A DNA stretch of 5,399 nucleotides from Verrucomicrobiota bacterium (GCA_947454295.1 CANGMO010000204.1:1-5399), one strand, 5' to 3'; positions 1 to 5,399 are shown, counted from the first letter of the stretch. Notes: generated by a model from the sequence alone, not told the origin. A program made the numbers and translations.

Positions 1-55
1 ACGCGGAGAAAGATGCGATCCAAGCGCAGGTGATGCCGACGATCATTCGGGCCAC
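1..55 (-). CDS. 5' end of a divergent gene with a signal-peptide-like N-terminus (partial)
   Basis: Only the first 18 codons are inside the window; the gene runs off the left edge. Read on the minus strand it begins GTG at 55-53 and encodes MARMIVGITCAWIASFSA: a positive charge near the start, then a hydrophobic run, as in a Sec signal peptide or a first membrane segment. The start is chosen because a perfect GGAGG lies 9 bases upstream (69-65). The GTG at 61-59 would be too close to it and the ATG at 46-44 too far (18 bases), although the ATG remains an alternative. The cysteine at residue 10 is not preceded by a proper lipobox (GIT-C), so a lipoprotein is not supported. The product cannot be named from 18 residues; secretion or membrane insertion is inferred. 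It is transcribed away from the UxaC-like gene at 332. Confidence 0.5.
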   Translation of the reverse strand, partial: MARMIVGITCAWIASFSA

Positions 56-64
56 AGCCACCAG

Positions 65-69
65 CCTCC
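65..69 (-). promoter_or_regulatory. Shine-Dalgarno site GGAGG of the divergent minus-strand gene
   Basis: The plus strand reads CCTCC here, so the minus strand reads GGAGG. It stands 9 bases before the GTG at 55-53, a good spacing, and decides the start of the partial gene. None of the plus-strand genes in this window has an equally good site. Confidence 0.55.
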
Positions 70-212
70 GCGGGACCAGCGTTTCAAGGCTGCGTAGGGA
101 TTCGATGCAACACGTCACAATGCTTCCGCGAGACGTGCAAAAAGCGGGCCGGTTTCAACATTCGTCATTTTCACGTAAAAACCTTCACCAAAGTTCAACC
201 CACTGGGCACCA

Positions 213-230
213 ACACCAAACATTGGGTGT
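213..230. promoter_or_regulatory. Imperfect dyad in the divergent intergenic region (possible operator)
   Basis: The 18 bases ACACCAAACATTGGGTGT form a near-palindrome: ACACC pairs with GGTGT and AA with TT, with one mismatched pair between them. As RNA they can also fold as a short stem (ACA-CCAA / TTGG-G-TGT with one bulge). The site lies between the partial minus-strand gene and the UxaC-like gene, in a stretch (about 100-280) visibly richer in A and T than the coding regions, where both promoters should lie. I could not find a convincing -35/-10 pair on either strand. A role as a binding site for a regulator of the divergent pair is inferred from position and symmetry only. Confidence 0.25.
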
Positions 231-331
231 GATTCCCCACTTCATCTCGCCCGCCATTTTCATGGACGCTGCGCAGGTGCGGGTGTTTTCTCGGACGGTT
301 TAGTACTGCAAACCCCGACAAAACGGCGCTC

Positions 332-1660
332 ATGGTTGCTTCAAACCCCGGCGAGGAAATCGCCCGAGCCATTTCGGCAATTCCGATCTTCGACGTGCAA
401 AGCCGTTTGAACGGCTCGCGACTCGCGGCCCGAGGGCTTCACGATCTGCTGCTGGAACCCGCGCTGCAGGCGGAACTCGAGGCAGCATCTCTGGAGCAAA
501 CGCTGATTGGCCGGCGGCCGGATTCGGAGGATGCAGTCGATATCGTCGACTGGTCACTTCCGCGGCTCTCGCGGAGCCGAAACACGCTCTCCAGCTGGTC
601 GCTTCGCCTTCTAGTCAGCGACCTCTACAACTGGGATGAACCCCTGACCGCGGCAAGCTGGCGTCGGCTTGACGCGCTCGTCCGGGAACGCGCCAGGGAC
701 CCACACTGGCCGCGCGAGGTGTTGAGGAGGGCGGGCATCCTGCGTCTCTGCACCGACCACAGCGGGCGCGGACTGGGGACCGCCGACAACCTCCTGCAGT
801 ACTCCCTCGAGTGGGGCGCGTTCTTTCATTCAGACACGCCGGAATTTGACACGGCCCTGTATGAGTTGGAGCGAACTTGGGGACGGACACCCGAACCCCC
901 GGCGTTGACCGTTCCCGATCAACGCCCTCCCACCTATCGGGTTCTCCGCTCGGTACAGGATATTCACACTGCCGCCGCGGACTACGTGCGTGCACTTCCA
1001 GTTTCCGAACTCGTTGCCGTCACCCTTCGACTCGGCAGAACCGTGCGCGCTACGATTCCCTCCGACGTAGAAATGGAATCGGCGCTGGCGCGTCGGGCCA
1101 ATGCGGGATCCGCCGAGGAAGAGGTCTACTCGGCCTACGTTGCAGAAGCTCTGCTCGAAGCTCTGGAAGTTCGGGCTGCGGATCTTTCGGTGGTGGTTCC
1201 GATATCCGGAGACCGGAGCGGAACGAGGCCTGGGTCGGCGGTCGCCACATTGACCTCCTGGGCAGCGCGGCATCCACGATTGCAGCTCATCTGCCTTCCC
1301 GACTCCGCAGAACTCCATGCTGCACTTTGTGTGCAGGCCAGAGCCCTCCCAAATATGGCGGTCGCCGGAATTCCCTGGGGCGCCACGGGTCTCGACGACA
1401 TTGGCCGGGCGTTTGCACGCCGCCTCGATCTGCTGCCGGTGGGACGCCAGTGCGCGTTCAGCTCGGACGCTGGATGCGTCGAATGGGCCTATGCGCGATC
1501 CGTGATCGCCCGGAGACAATGGACCGCGGTTCTCACCGCGAGGATTGAGTTGGGGGAATTCAACCGGGACGAGGCGTTGTCGCTAGCCCGTGAAGCGGTC
1601 TTCGAGAGTGCCCGTGGTTGGTTGCGCATGACGACTGAGTCGAACCAACTGCGTGGGTAG
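332..1660 (+). CDS. UxaC-like (glucuronate isomerase family) protein, probably catalytically inactive
   Basis: This 442-aa protein resembles the uronate isomerase (UxaC) branch of the amidohydrolase superfamily, which interconverts glucuronate and fructuronate with a metal-dependent TIM barrel. Visible resemblances are the N-terminal barrel strand (IPIFDV, 17-22) followed by a GLHDLLL helix, the RNTLSSW...LYNW segment near residues 80-100, SLEWGAFF and LYELERTW near 160-185, LPNMAVAGIPW (to 349), and FSSDAGCVEWAY (376-387), where D379 may be the strand-8 Asp. The key oddity is that residues 21-27 read DVQSRLN, whereas active members have D-x-H-x-H here; both metal-binding histidines are replaced by Gln23 and Arg25. 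The AGIPWG segment likewise lacks the aromatic/His residues I would expect after AGYWW. Either the protein is a non-catalytic relative or its chemistry has changed. There is no signal peptide. The ATG at 332 is the first in frame and has only a poor ribosome binding site. The gene stands alone, and a strong stem-loop follows it. The family call rests on remembered motifs and is moderate; that the frame is a real gene is well supported by its length and composition. Confidence 0.6.
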   Translation: MVASNPGEEIARAISAIPIFDVQSRLNGSRLAARGLHDLLLEPALQAELEAASLEQTLIGRRPDSEDAVDIVDWSLPRLSRSRNTLSSWSLRLLVSDLYNWDEPLTAASWRRLDALVRERARDPHWPREVLRRAGILRLCTDHSGRGLGTADNLLQYSLEWGAFFHSDTPEFDTALYELERTWGRTPEPPALTVPDQRPPTYRVLRSVQDIHTAAADYVRALPVSELVAVTLRLGRTVRATIPSDVEMESALARRANAGSAEEEVYSAYVAEALLEALEVRAADLSVVVPISGDRSGTRPGSAVATLTSWAARHPRLQLICLPDSAELHAALCVQARALPNMAVAGIPWGATGLDDIGRAFARRLDLLPVGRQCAFSSDAGCVEWAYARSVIARRQWTAVLTARIELGEFNRDEALSLAREAVFESARGWLRMTTESNQLRG

Positions 1661-1668
1661 TCTCCCGT

Positions 1669-1690
1669 CGGTGCTTTTGCGTGGGCACCG
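1669..1690 (+). repeat. Short inverted repeat CGGTGC/GCACCG just after the UxaC-like gene
   Basis: A 6-bp stem (1669-1674 with 1685-1690) encloses a 10-base loop and begins 8 bases after the stop codon. It stands directly before the stronger stem-loop at 1700-1737. It may add to transcript ending or mRNA stability, but by itself it is weak. Confidence 0.3.
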
Positions 1691-1699
1691 CTGGTTGGG

Positions 1700-1737
1700 G
1701 TCGGGCCGGGAGTCCTTCCACAGTCTCCCGGCCCGAC
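1700..1737 (+). terminator. Strong 13-bp stem-loop downstream of the UxaC-like gene
   Basis: GTCGGGCCGGGAG (1700-1712) and CTCCCGGCCCGAC (1725-1737) are perfect reverse complements around a 12-base loop, starting 39 bases after the stop codon. Such a GC-rich 13-bp hairpin should be very stable in RNA. No real T-run follows, only AGCCTTTCC, and a further small stem AGCCT/AGGCT (1738-1751). It may therefore be a terminator without a U-tract or an mRNA 3'-end stabiliser rather than a classical intrinsic terminator. Because the arms are symmetric it could act on either strand. Confidence 0.5.
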
Positions 1738-2150
1738 AGCCTTTCCAGGCTCCTTCCGTTGCCGGTTGATCCCCACCCTTTCAGGCAGGGAGACCGCATC
1801 CGAAATCGGGTCCGGACGCATGCCGCAGACATCCGGTGGTGAAGACCGGGTCCGTTTGATACGGCGTCGTCGATGGGGAACTTCCGGAATCGTCGGTGAC
1901 GTCCGGGGCAACGCGTCTGCGCAGTGCGGCCATCGTGTGGCCGCGGGCAGTGCCGCGTACTCCTTCTCCTCACCTTCTACTCTCCGGAACACCCGTCTCA
2001 CACACGGGTTTGGTGATTCCCCCCCTCGGAGTTCTCACCGCGTTCCTCACACTTTATGTATCGGCGCCCGCGCGATTTTCTGAAGCGGGAGTTGATCGCC
2101 GTTTTGAAAATCTTCCCCGTCCGCCGCCGGCTGGGATAGGCTTCTGGGAC

Positions 2151-3131
2151 TTGCACTTTCCGCTACACGCCTACCTGCTGGCCTTCACCGGCGCGTTCCT
2201 TGCGACGCTGGCGGCCACGCCGTTGTGGCGGGCACTCTGCCTGCGCCGCGGTTGGGTCGACGATCCCGGTCATCGAAAGATCCATCATACGCCGGTCGCC
2301 TTGGCCGGAGGGCCGGCGGTGTTCACGGGCATGCTATTGGTGCTCCTCGCCGCACTGGTTGCAGTACACTGGAACTGGCTTGGCGCCGACGCAGTGGACA
2401 AGTTGTCGTATGGACTGGGACGGCGTGCGGTCCAGCTGCTCGCCATCTTTGCCGGCGCCGCAGGGATGCTGGCACTCGGTGCCTGGGATGATCTCCGTGA
2501 ACTCCGCCCCTCGGTGAAATTCGCAGGCCAGTTCCTGATCGCCGTCCTGGTCGCCGCTGCGGGCGTCCGCGTCACGCTTTTTGTTCCCAGCCTCGCGTTC
2601 AGCTACGCCATCACCGTGCTTTGGATTCTCACCGTTACCAATGCCCTCAATTTCAACGACAACATGAACGGCCTTTGCGGTGGGCTGGGATTGATCGCCG
2701 CGCTCGTCTTCGGGCTTCTCGCCGCCCGGAATGGTCAGTACCTGGTCGCCTCGCTGGCCTTTCTCACGGCGGGAGCGCTTCTCGGATTCCTTCCCTACAA
2801 TTTTCCCCGAGCCTCGGTCTTCCTTGGCGATTCCGGAAGCCACCTTGTCGGATTCCTCCTATCGGTCCTGGCCATCCTCCCGCACTTCTACTCCGCCAAG
2901 CTGGTCCATCCATCGCGGGTCGCGGTCCTTTATCCACTGTTCGTCCTGGCGGTGCCATTGCTCGACCTCGCCAGCGTGGTCTGGATCAGGACCCGGGCTG
3001 GAAAACCCTTTTGGATCGGGGATAATCAGCATTTCTCCCACCGACTGGTTCGCGCCGGACGCTCCCGGCCCGGGGCGGTCATCCTTCTCTGGGCCGCAGC
3101 GGCAGCCGGTGGACTCCTGGCGTGGCTGTAG
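2151..3131 (+). CDS. Polyprenyl-phosphate glycosyl-1-phosphate transferase (WecA/TagO/MraY family)
   Basis: An integral membrane enzyme that moves a sugar-1-phosphate, typically GlcNAc-1-P from UDP-GlcNAc, onto undecaprenyl phosphate at the inner membrane. This starts a lipid-linked glycan for cell wall, O-antigen or exopolysaccharide. Numbered from the TTG at 2151 (326 aa), the family motifs appear in order: DDPGHRKIHHTP (37-48) with GG (53-54), the Asp pair in GAWDDL (D113, D114), NALNFNDNMNGL (164-175), GDSGS (226-230) and the late His motif DNQHFSHRL (291-299). Long hydrophobic segments separate them, as in the multi-spanning family. The HxSH motif and the lack of MraY-specific features favour WecA/TagO over MraY, but the sugar cannot be told. 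The start is uncertain: the frame stays open up to a GTG at 1896, which would add 85 residues of unfamiliar Pro/Ser/Arg-rich sequence. The TTG at 2151 puts the first membrane helix (FPLHAYLLAF) right at the N-terminus, with a modest GGGATAGG about 10 bases upstream. The motif normally DGxDG or DNMDG reads DNMNG here. trxB follows after 82 bases. Confidence 0.85.
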   Translation: MHFPLHAYLLAFTGAFLATLAATPLWRALCLRRGWVDDPGHRKIHHTPVALAGGPAVFTGMLLVLLAALVAVHWNWLGADAVDKLSYGLGRRAVQLLAIFAGAAGMLALGAWDDLRELRPSVKFAGQFLIAVLVAAAGVRVTLFVPSLAFSYAITVLWILTVTNALNFNDNMNGLCGGLGLIAALVFGLLAARNGQYLVASLAFLTAGALLGFLPYNFPRASVFLGDSGSHLVGFLLSVLAILPHFYSAKLVHPSRVAVLYPLFVLAVPLLDLASVVWIRTRAGKPFWIGDNQHFSHRLVRAGRSRPGAVILLWAAAAAGGLLAWL

Positions 3132-3174
3132 CCCTTCACCCGGGCGCAGGACGCGCATTCACCCACCCACCGCT

Positions 3175-3187
3175 TGCCGATTCGGCA
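3175..3187. repeat. Small palindrome TGCCGA-T-TCGGCA upstream of trxB
   Basis: Two perfect 6-base arms around one central base lie 26 bases before the trxB start, within the 82-base gap after the transferase. The position would suit an operator or a short hairpin in the trxB leader. No promoter elements or convincing Shine-Dalgarno site are visible nearby, and a 6-base dyad can occur by chance. Confidence 0.25.
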
Positions 3188-3213
3188 GTCCGCACCTACC
3201 GTCCGGCCGCCCT

Positions 3214-4143
3214 ATGGAAAACGTCGTCATCATCGGCACCGGCTGCGCCGGACTCACCGCCGCCATCTACACCGCCCGCGCCAACCTCGCCCCGCTGGTA
3301 CTGACCGGCACGATGCCCGGCGGCCTGCTGACGACCACCAGCATCGTGGAGAACTTTCCCGGGTTCCCCGACGGCATCGACGGCTACGAGTTGATGACCC
3401 GCATGCAGGCCCAAGCGGAAAAGTTTGGCGCCAAGGTCAAGTTCGGCACGGTCGAATCCGTTGATTTGCGCCATCAGCCCATCCGGCTGCTCATCGATGG
3501 CGAGACCATTGAGACCAAGGCGCTGATCATCGCCAGCGGTGCCGGCCACAAGCACCTGGACGTGCCCGGCGAACATGAACTTGAGAAGAAGGGTGTGACC
3601 TACTGCGCCACCTGCGATGGCGCTCTGCCGATGTTTCGCAACCAGCCGCTGGTGGTGGTCGGCGGCGGCGACTCGGCCTGCGAGGAGGCCAATTACCTCA
3701 CCCGCTTTGCCTCCAAGGTTTATCTCGTCCACCGCCGCGACGCGCTGCGCGCCTCCCGGATCATGGCCGAGCGCACGCTTGCCAATCCGAAGATCGAAAT
3801 GGTGTGGGACTCGGCCGTGACCCACGTCAATGACGTTGCTACGGGCAAGGTCACCGAGGTCGGCCTGAAGAATCTCAAGACCGGCGCCACCTCCACGCTG
3901 CCCTGCGCCGGCTTGTTCGTCGCCATCGGGCACGTTCCGAACACCGAACTCTTCAAGGGCCAGCTGACCCTCGACGACGCCGGCTACTTTGTCCTGACCA
4001 AGGGAACCGCCACCTCGGTTCCGGGTGTCTTTGTCGCCGGTGATTGTGCGGACTCCGTATACCGCCAGGCGATCACCGCCGCCGGCATGGGCTGCGGGGC
4101 CGCCATTGAAGCCGAGCGCTTTCTTGCCGGCCTTCACGCATGA
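3214..4143 (+). CDS. trxB: Thioredoxin reductase (NADPH, FAD-dependent, CxxC type)
   Basis: This cytoplasmic flavoenzyme passes electrons from NADPH through FAD and a CxxC disulfide to thioredoxin. The 309 residues fit the low-molecular-weight TrxB family (about 310-320). In order: an N-terminal FAD-binding motif GTGCAG (8-13), the segment GGLLTTTSIVENFPGFP, the redox-active Cys131-Ala-Thr-Cys134 within YCATCDGA (the same CATC as the E. coli enzyme), the NADPH-binding GGGDSACEEA (150-159), HRRD with a following RAS (from 173) that fits NADPH preference, and the C-terminal FAD motif GVFVAGDC (from about 271) leading to YRQAITAAGMG. Two variations stand out: the usual Pro in GxGPAG is Cys11, and the usual GGQL is GGLL. 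The ATG at 3214 is chosen because the FAD motif starts directly behind it; the frame is open further upstream, but that part overlaps the transferase. The stop overlaps the rhodanese start (ATGA), so the two are translationally coupled. Confidence 0.95.
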   Translation: MENVVIIGTGCAGLTAAIYTARANLAPLVLTGTMPGGLLTTTSIVENFPGFPDGIDGYELMTRMQAQAEKFGAKVKFGTVESVDLRHQPIRLLIDGETIETKALIIASGAGHKHLDVPGEHELEKKGVTYCATCDGALPMFRNQPLVVVGGGDSACEEANYLTRFASKVYLVHRRDALRASRIMAERTLANPKIEMVWDSAVTHVNDVATGKVTEVGLKNLKTGATSTLPCAGLFVAIGHVPNTELFKGQLTLDDAGYFVLTKGTATSVPGVFVAGDCADSVYRQAITAAGMGCGAAIEAERFLAGLHA

Positions 4144-4463
4144 ACCGGGTCACTCCGGCAGAGTTGGCCGGTCAGCTGAAGGTGGCCAATCCACCCGCGC
4201 TCCTCGACGTGCGCGAGCCGGAGGAGCACTCGTTGTGCTCCCTCCAGGGGTCCCGGCTGATCCCCCTTGCGGATCTCTTTGATCGGCTGGGGGAACTCGA
4301 CGACTGGAAGGATCGCGACGTGGTGGTGTATTGCCATCACGGGATCCGTAGTGCGCACGCGATCGCCATCCTTCAGTCCGCGGGATTTTCCCGTCTCGCG
4401 AACCTCTCGGGAGGCATTGATCGATGGTCCCTGGAGGTCGATCCTTCGGTGCCCCGCTACTAA
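4140..4463 (+). CDS. Single-domain rhodanese-like sulfurtransferase
   Basis: A 107-residue cytoplasmic protein consisting of one rhodanese domain, the size of GlpE/PspE-type proteins. Rhodaneses carry sulfane sulfur as a persulfide on one Cys and pass it to acceptors such as cyanide, thioredoxin or biosynthetic proteins. Visible features are LLDVREPEEH (21-30), the typical first half of the domain, and the active-site loop with Cys65 in CHHGIRS (65-71), followed by A(I)LQSAGFSRLANLSGGIDRW (to about residue 97). The loop is six residues (CHHGIR), as in sulfur-transferring rhodaneses rather than the longer-looped Cdc25-like phosphatases. An extra Cys33 is present. There is no signal peptide, so this is not a periplasmic PspE. 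The ATG overlaps the trxB stop by four bases and has no separate ribosome binding site, so translation probably depends on trxB. The pairing suggests that thioredoxin reduces the enzyme's persulfide or accepts its sulfur; this is an inference from context. The acceptor is unknown. Confidence 0.9.
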   Translation: MNRVTPAELAGQLKVANPPALLDVREPEEHSLCSLQGSRLIPLADLFDRLGELDDWKDRDVVVYCHHGIRSAHAIAILQSAGFSRLANLSGGIDRWSLEVDPSVPRY

Positions 4464-4476
4464 CCAACTCCGAAGG
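4443..4476 (+). repeat. Inverted repeat CCTTCGG/CCGAAGG enclosing the rhodanese stop codon
   Basis: Two perfect 7-base arms (4443-4449 and 4470-4476) enclose a 20-base loop that contains the TAA stop of the rhodanese gene. The loop is large for an intrinsic terminator and no T-run follows. It may help stabilise or end the trxB-rhodanese transcript, or it may be chance. Confidence 0.25.
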
Positions 4477-4492
4477 GCGTGCCACGGTGCGA

Positions 4493-4504
4493 CGCGCCGG
4501 CGCG
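4493..4504. repeat. 12-bp perfect palindrome CGCGCCGGCGCG
   Basis: A fully self-complementary, all-G/C 12-mer in the gap before clpB, directly beside the inverted repeat at 4507-4529. In GC-rich DNA such a site can occur by chance, and no function can be assigned. Confidence 0.25.
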
Positions 4505-4506
4505 GT

Positions 4507-4529
4507 GTGTGACGCCCAACCCGTCACAC
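4507..4529. promoter_or_regulatory. Inverted repeat GTGTGACG-N7-CGTCACAC upstream of clpB (terminator or operator)
   Basis: Two perfect 8-base arms (4507-4514 and 4522-4529) are separated by CCCAACC, 44 bases after the rhodanese stop and 87 bases before the clpB start. Its size and spacing resemble repressor dyads found before heat-shock genes, but the sequence matches neither CIRCE (TTAGCACTC-N9-GAGTGCTAA) nor HAIR (CTTGAGT-N7-ACTCAAG). As RNA it is a compact hairpin, so it could also end the upstream transcript, although no T-run follows. I see no clear sigma-32-like promoter between it and clpB. Confidence 0.4.
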
Positions 4530-4615
4530 CCGGCCCGAGCCCCGGATCGGCCCTTCGCAAAATCCCCGCAATACGGGCGTTGTGTGAATGGCATTGGCCA
4601 TGCGAACACCGGGGC

Positions 4616-5399
4616 ATGCAGTTCGACAAATGGACCACCAAGGCTCAGGAGGCGCTCCAATCGGCCCAATCATTCGCCCAGGAGCGCAACCACCAGCAAC
4701 TGGACTCCGAACACCTCGCCCTGGCCCTGGCACTGCAGCCTGAAGGCTTCGTTCCGCAGCTGCTCCAGAAGCTCGGGGTGGTTGCCGCCAAATTTACCGC
4801 GGACCTTGAGGCCGAACTGGCGCGCCGCCCCAAGGTCCAGGGATCGGCTCAGGTTTACCCCAGTCAGGATCTCCAGAACACCCTGACCGCCGCGCCCGCC
4901 GAGGCCGCCCGGCTGAAGGATGAGTATGTCTCCACCGAACACCTGTTCCTCGCCCTGCTCGGCAAGGGCGGCACCTCGATTCGAAAGATTTTCGACCGAC
5001 ACGGGATCAAGTCCGAGTCGGTGCTCACGGCCCTCGCCGGATTGCGCGGCAACCAGCGCGTGACCGACGCCAACCCCGAGGACAAATTCCAGGCCCTGGA
5101 GAAATACGGCAAGGACCTCACCGCCCTGGCTCGCCAGGGAAAGATTGATCCGGTGATCGGCCGGGATGACGAGATCCGCCGCGTGATGCAGGTGCTCACC
5201 CGTCGTACGAAGAACAATCCCGTCCTGATTGGCGAGCCGGGTGTCGGCAAGACCGCCATCGTTGAGGGACTCGCGCGGCGCATTGTCGATGGCGACATTC
5301 CGGAATCGCTGAGGAATCGGCGCGTCATCTCGATGGACATCGGCGCCATGATTGCGGGCGCCAAGTTCCGCGGCGAATTCGAGGAGCGTCTCAAGGCCT
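4616..5399 (+). CDS. clpB: ATP-dependent disaggregase ClpB, N-terminal part (partial)
   Basis: ClpB is a hexameric AAA+ chaperone that, with DnaK, pulls proteins out of aggregates in the cytoplasm. The window holds the first 261 codons; the frame is still open at the right edge. The substrate-binding Clp N domain comes first (about 1-145), with its two repeats centred on SEHLALAL and STEHLFLALL. A linker follows, then the first AAA+ module with KYGKDLTALARQGKIDPVIGRDDEI and the Walker A motif GEPGVGKT at 206-213. The Walker lysine is K212, the same number as in E. coli ClpB, which supports the ATG at 4616. The piece continues to GAKFRGEFEERLKA, the expected pore-loop region. The coiled-coil M domain that distinguishes ClpB from ClpA and ClpC lies beyond the edge; the call therefore rests on the opening residues (MQFDKWT, close to the ClpB pattern) and the spacing. 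The ribosome binding site is weak. ClpB genes are usually heat-induced; the inverted repeat at 4507-4529 is a candidate control site. Confidence 0.92.
   Translation, partial: MQFDKWTTKAQEALQSAQSFAQERNHQQLDSEHLALALALQPEGFVPQLLQKLGVVAAKFTADLEAELARRPKVQGSAQVYPSQDLQNTLTAAPAEAARLKDEYVSTEHLFLALLGKGGTSIRKIFDRHGIKSESVLTALAGLRGNQRVTDANPEDKFQALEKYGKDLTALARQGKIDPVIGRDDEIRRVMQVLTRRTKNNPVLIGEPGVGKTAIVEGLARRIVDGDIPESLRNRRVISMDIGAMIAGAKFRGEFEERLKA

Larger units (their letters stand above)
1661..2150. other. Long non-coding stretch between the UxaC-like gene and the transferase
   Basis: About 490 bases without a recognisable gene. The left part holds three small stem-loops (1669-1690, 1700-1737, 1738-1751), of which the middle one is strong. 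Further right is a short inverted repeat ACCCGT/ACGGGT (1991-1996 and 2004-2009). Open frames exist on both strands, but they are rich in Arg, Pro and Ser and resemble no protein I know. The plus frame from the GTG at 1896 is continuous with the transferase gene, so part of this stretch could be an N-terminal extension, but its composition argues against that. A faint -10-like TATGTA (2055-2060) with TTCTCA (2032-2037) 17 bases upstream is too weak to call a promoter. The stretch presumably holds the transferase promoter and leader. Confidence 0.5.

Noticed and set aside
115..372. Minus-strand open frame of 85 codons across the divergent intergenic region
   Set aside because: It overlaps the start of the UxaC-like gene, its third codon positions are far more A/T-rich than in the real genes here, no known protein is recognised, and it would cover the region where both promoters should lie.
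877..1548. Plus-strand open frame of 223 codons inside the UxaC-like gene
   Set aside because: Composition is dominated by Arg, Ser and Gly with no motifs; it is a shifted-frame shadow of the GC-rich gene at 332-1660.
1489..2001. Minus-strand open frame of 170 codons over the end of the UxaC-like gene and the gap
   Set aside because: Rich in Arg, Pro and Ser, no recognisable domain or ribosome binding site, and it runs through the 13-bp stem-loop.
2731..3213. Possible 161-residue N-terminal extension of TrxB in the same frame
   Set aside because: It lies over the conserved end of the transferase gene, has Ser/Pro/Arg-rich shadow composition, and the TrxB FAD motif starts right after the ATG at 3214.
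3196..4137. Long minus-strand open frame (313 codons) opposite trxB
   Set aside because: Antisense shadow of a highly conserved gene; its Gly/Ala/Asp/His-rich composition is what the complement of GC-rich trxB codons would give.
4464..4615. CIRCE, HAIR or sigma-32-type heat-shock control before clpB
   Set aside because: None of the known consensus sequences is present; AAAATCCCCGCAAT (4559-4572) recalls part of a sigma-32 -10 region but has no matching -35 at the right distance.
1..5399. CRISPR arrays, insertion sequences, tRNA or rRNA genes
   Set aside because: No spaced direct repeats, transposase motifs, terminal repeats or cloverleaf-like segments were seen on either strand.

Overview
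This is a GC-rich bacterial window with compact genes and no mobile elements, CRISPR arrays, tRNA or rRNA that I can see. The mix of an unusual glucuronate-isomerase-like protein, a WecA/MraY-type transferase with a DNMNG motif, a thioredoxin reductase with a GGLLTTT segment, and ClpB suggests the Verrucomicrobiota or a close PVC-group relative. That placement is inferred from remembered family resemblance, not from a search.

Layout, left to right. Positions 1-55 hold the first 18 codons of a minus-strand gene, with a clear GGAGG ribosome binding site and a hydrophobic, signal-peptide-like start. A lower-GC divergent intergenic region follows (56-331) and contains an imperfect dyad. The plus-strand gene at 332-1660 encodes a 442-aa relative of the UxaC uronate isomerases that appears to have lost its metal-binding HxH motif. 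A non-coding stretch of about 490 bases (1661-2150) begins with a strong 13-bp stem-loop that probably closes the first transcript.

From 2151 all genes are on the plus strand: a membrane glycosyl-1-phosphate transferase (2151-3131, start uncertain), thioredoxin reductase trxB (3214-4143), a single-domain rhodanese (4140-4463, overlapping trxB by ATGA), and the first 261 codons of clpB (4616 to the window end). TrxB and the rhodanese form a translationally coupled redox/sulfur pair. ClpB is the disaggregase of the stress response. Between the rhodanese and clpB lie several inverted repeats, including GTGTGACG-N7-CGTCACAC, which could be a terminator or an operator for clpB.

Most of the window is conserved housekeeping. 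The points that deserve a second look are the probably inactive UxaC-like protein, the partial divergent gene, and the inverted repeats. I found no convincing evidence of a wholly new multi-gene system.
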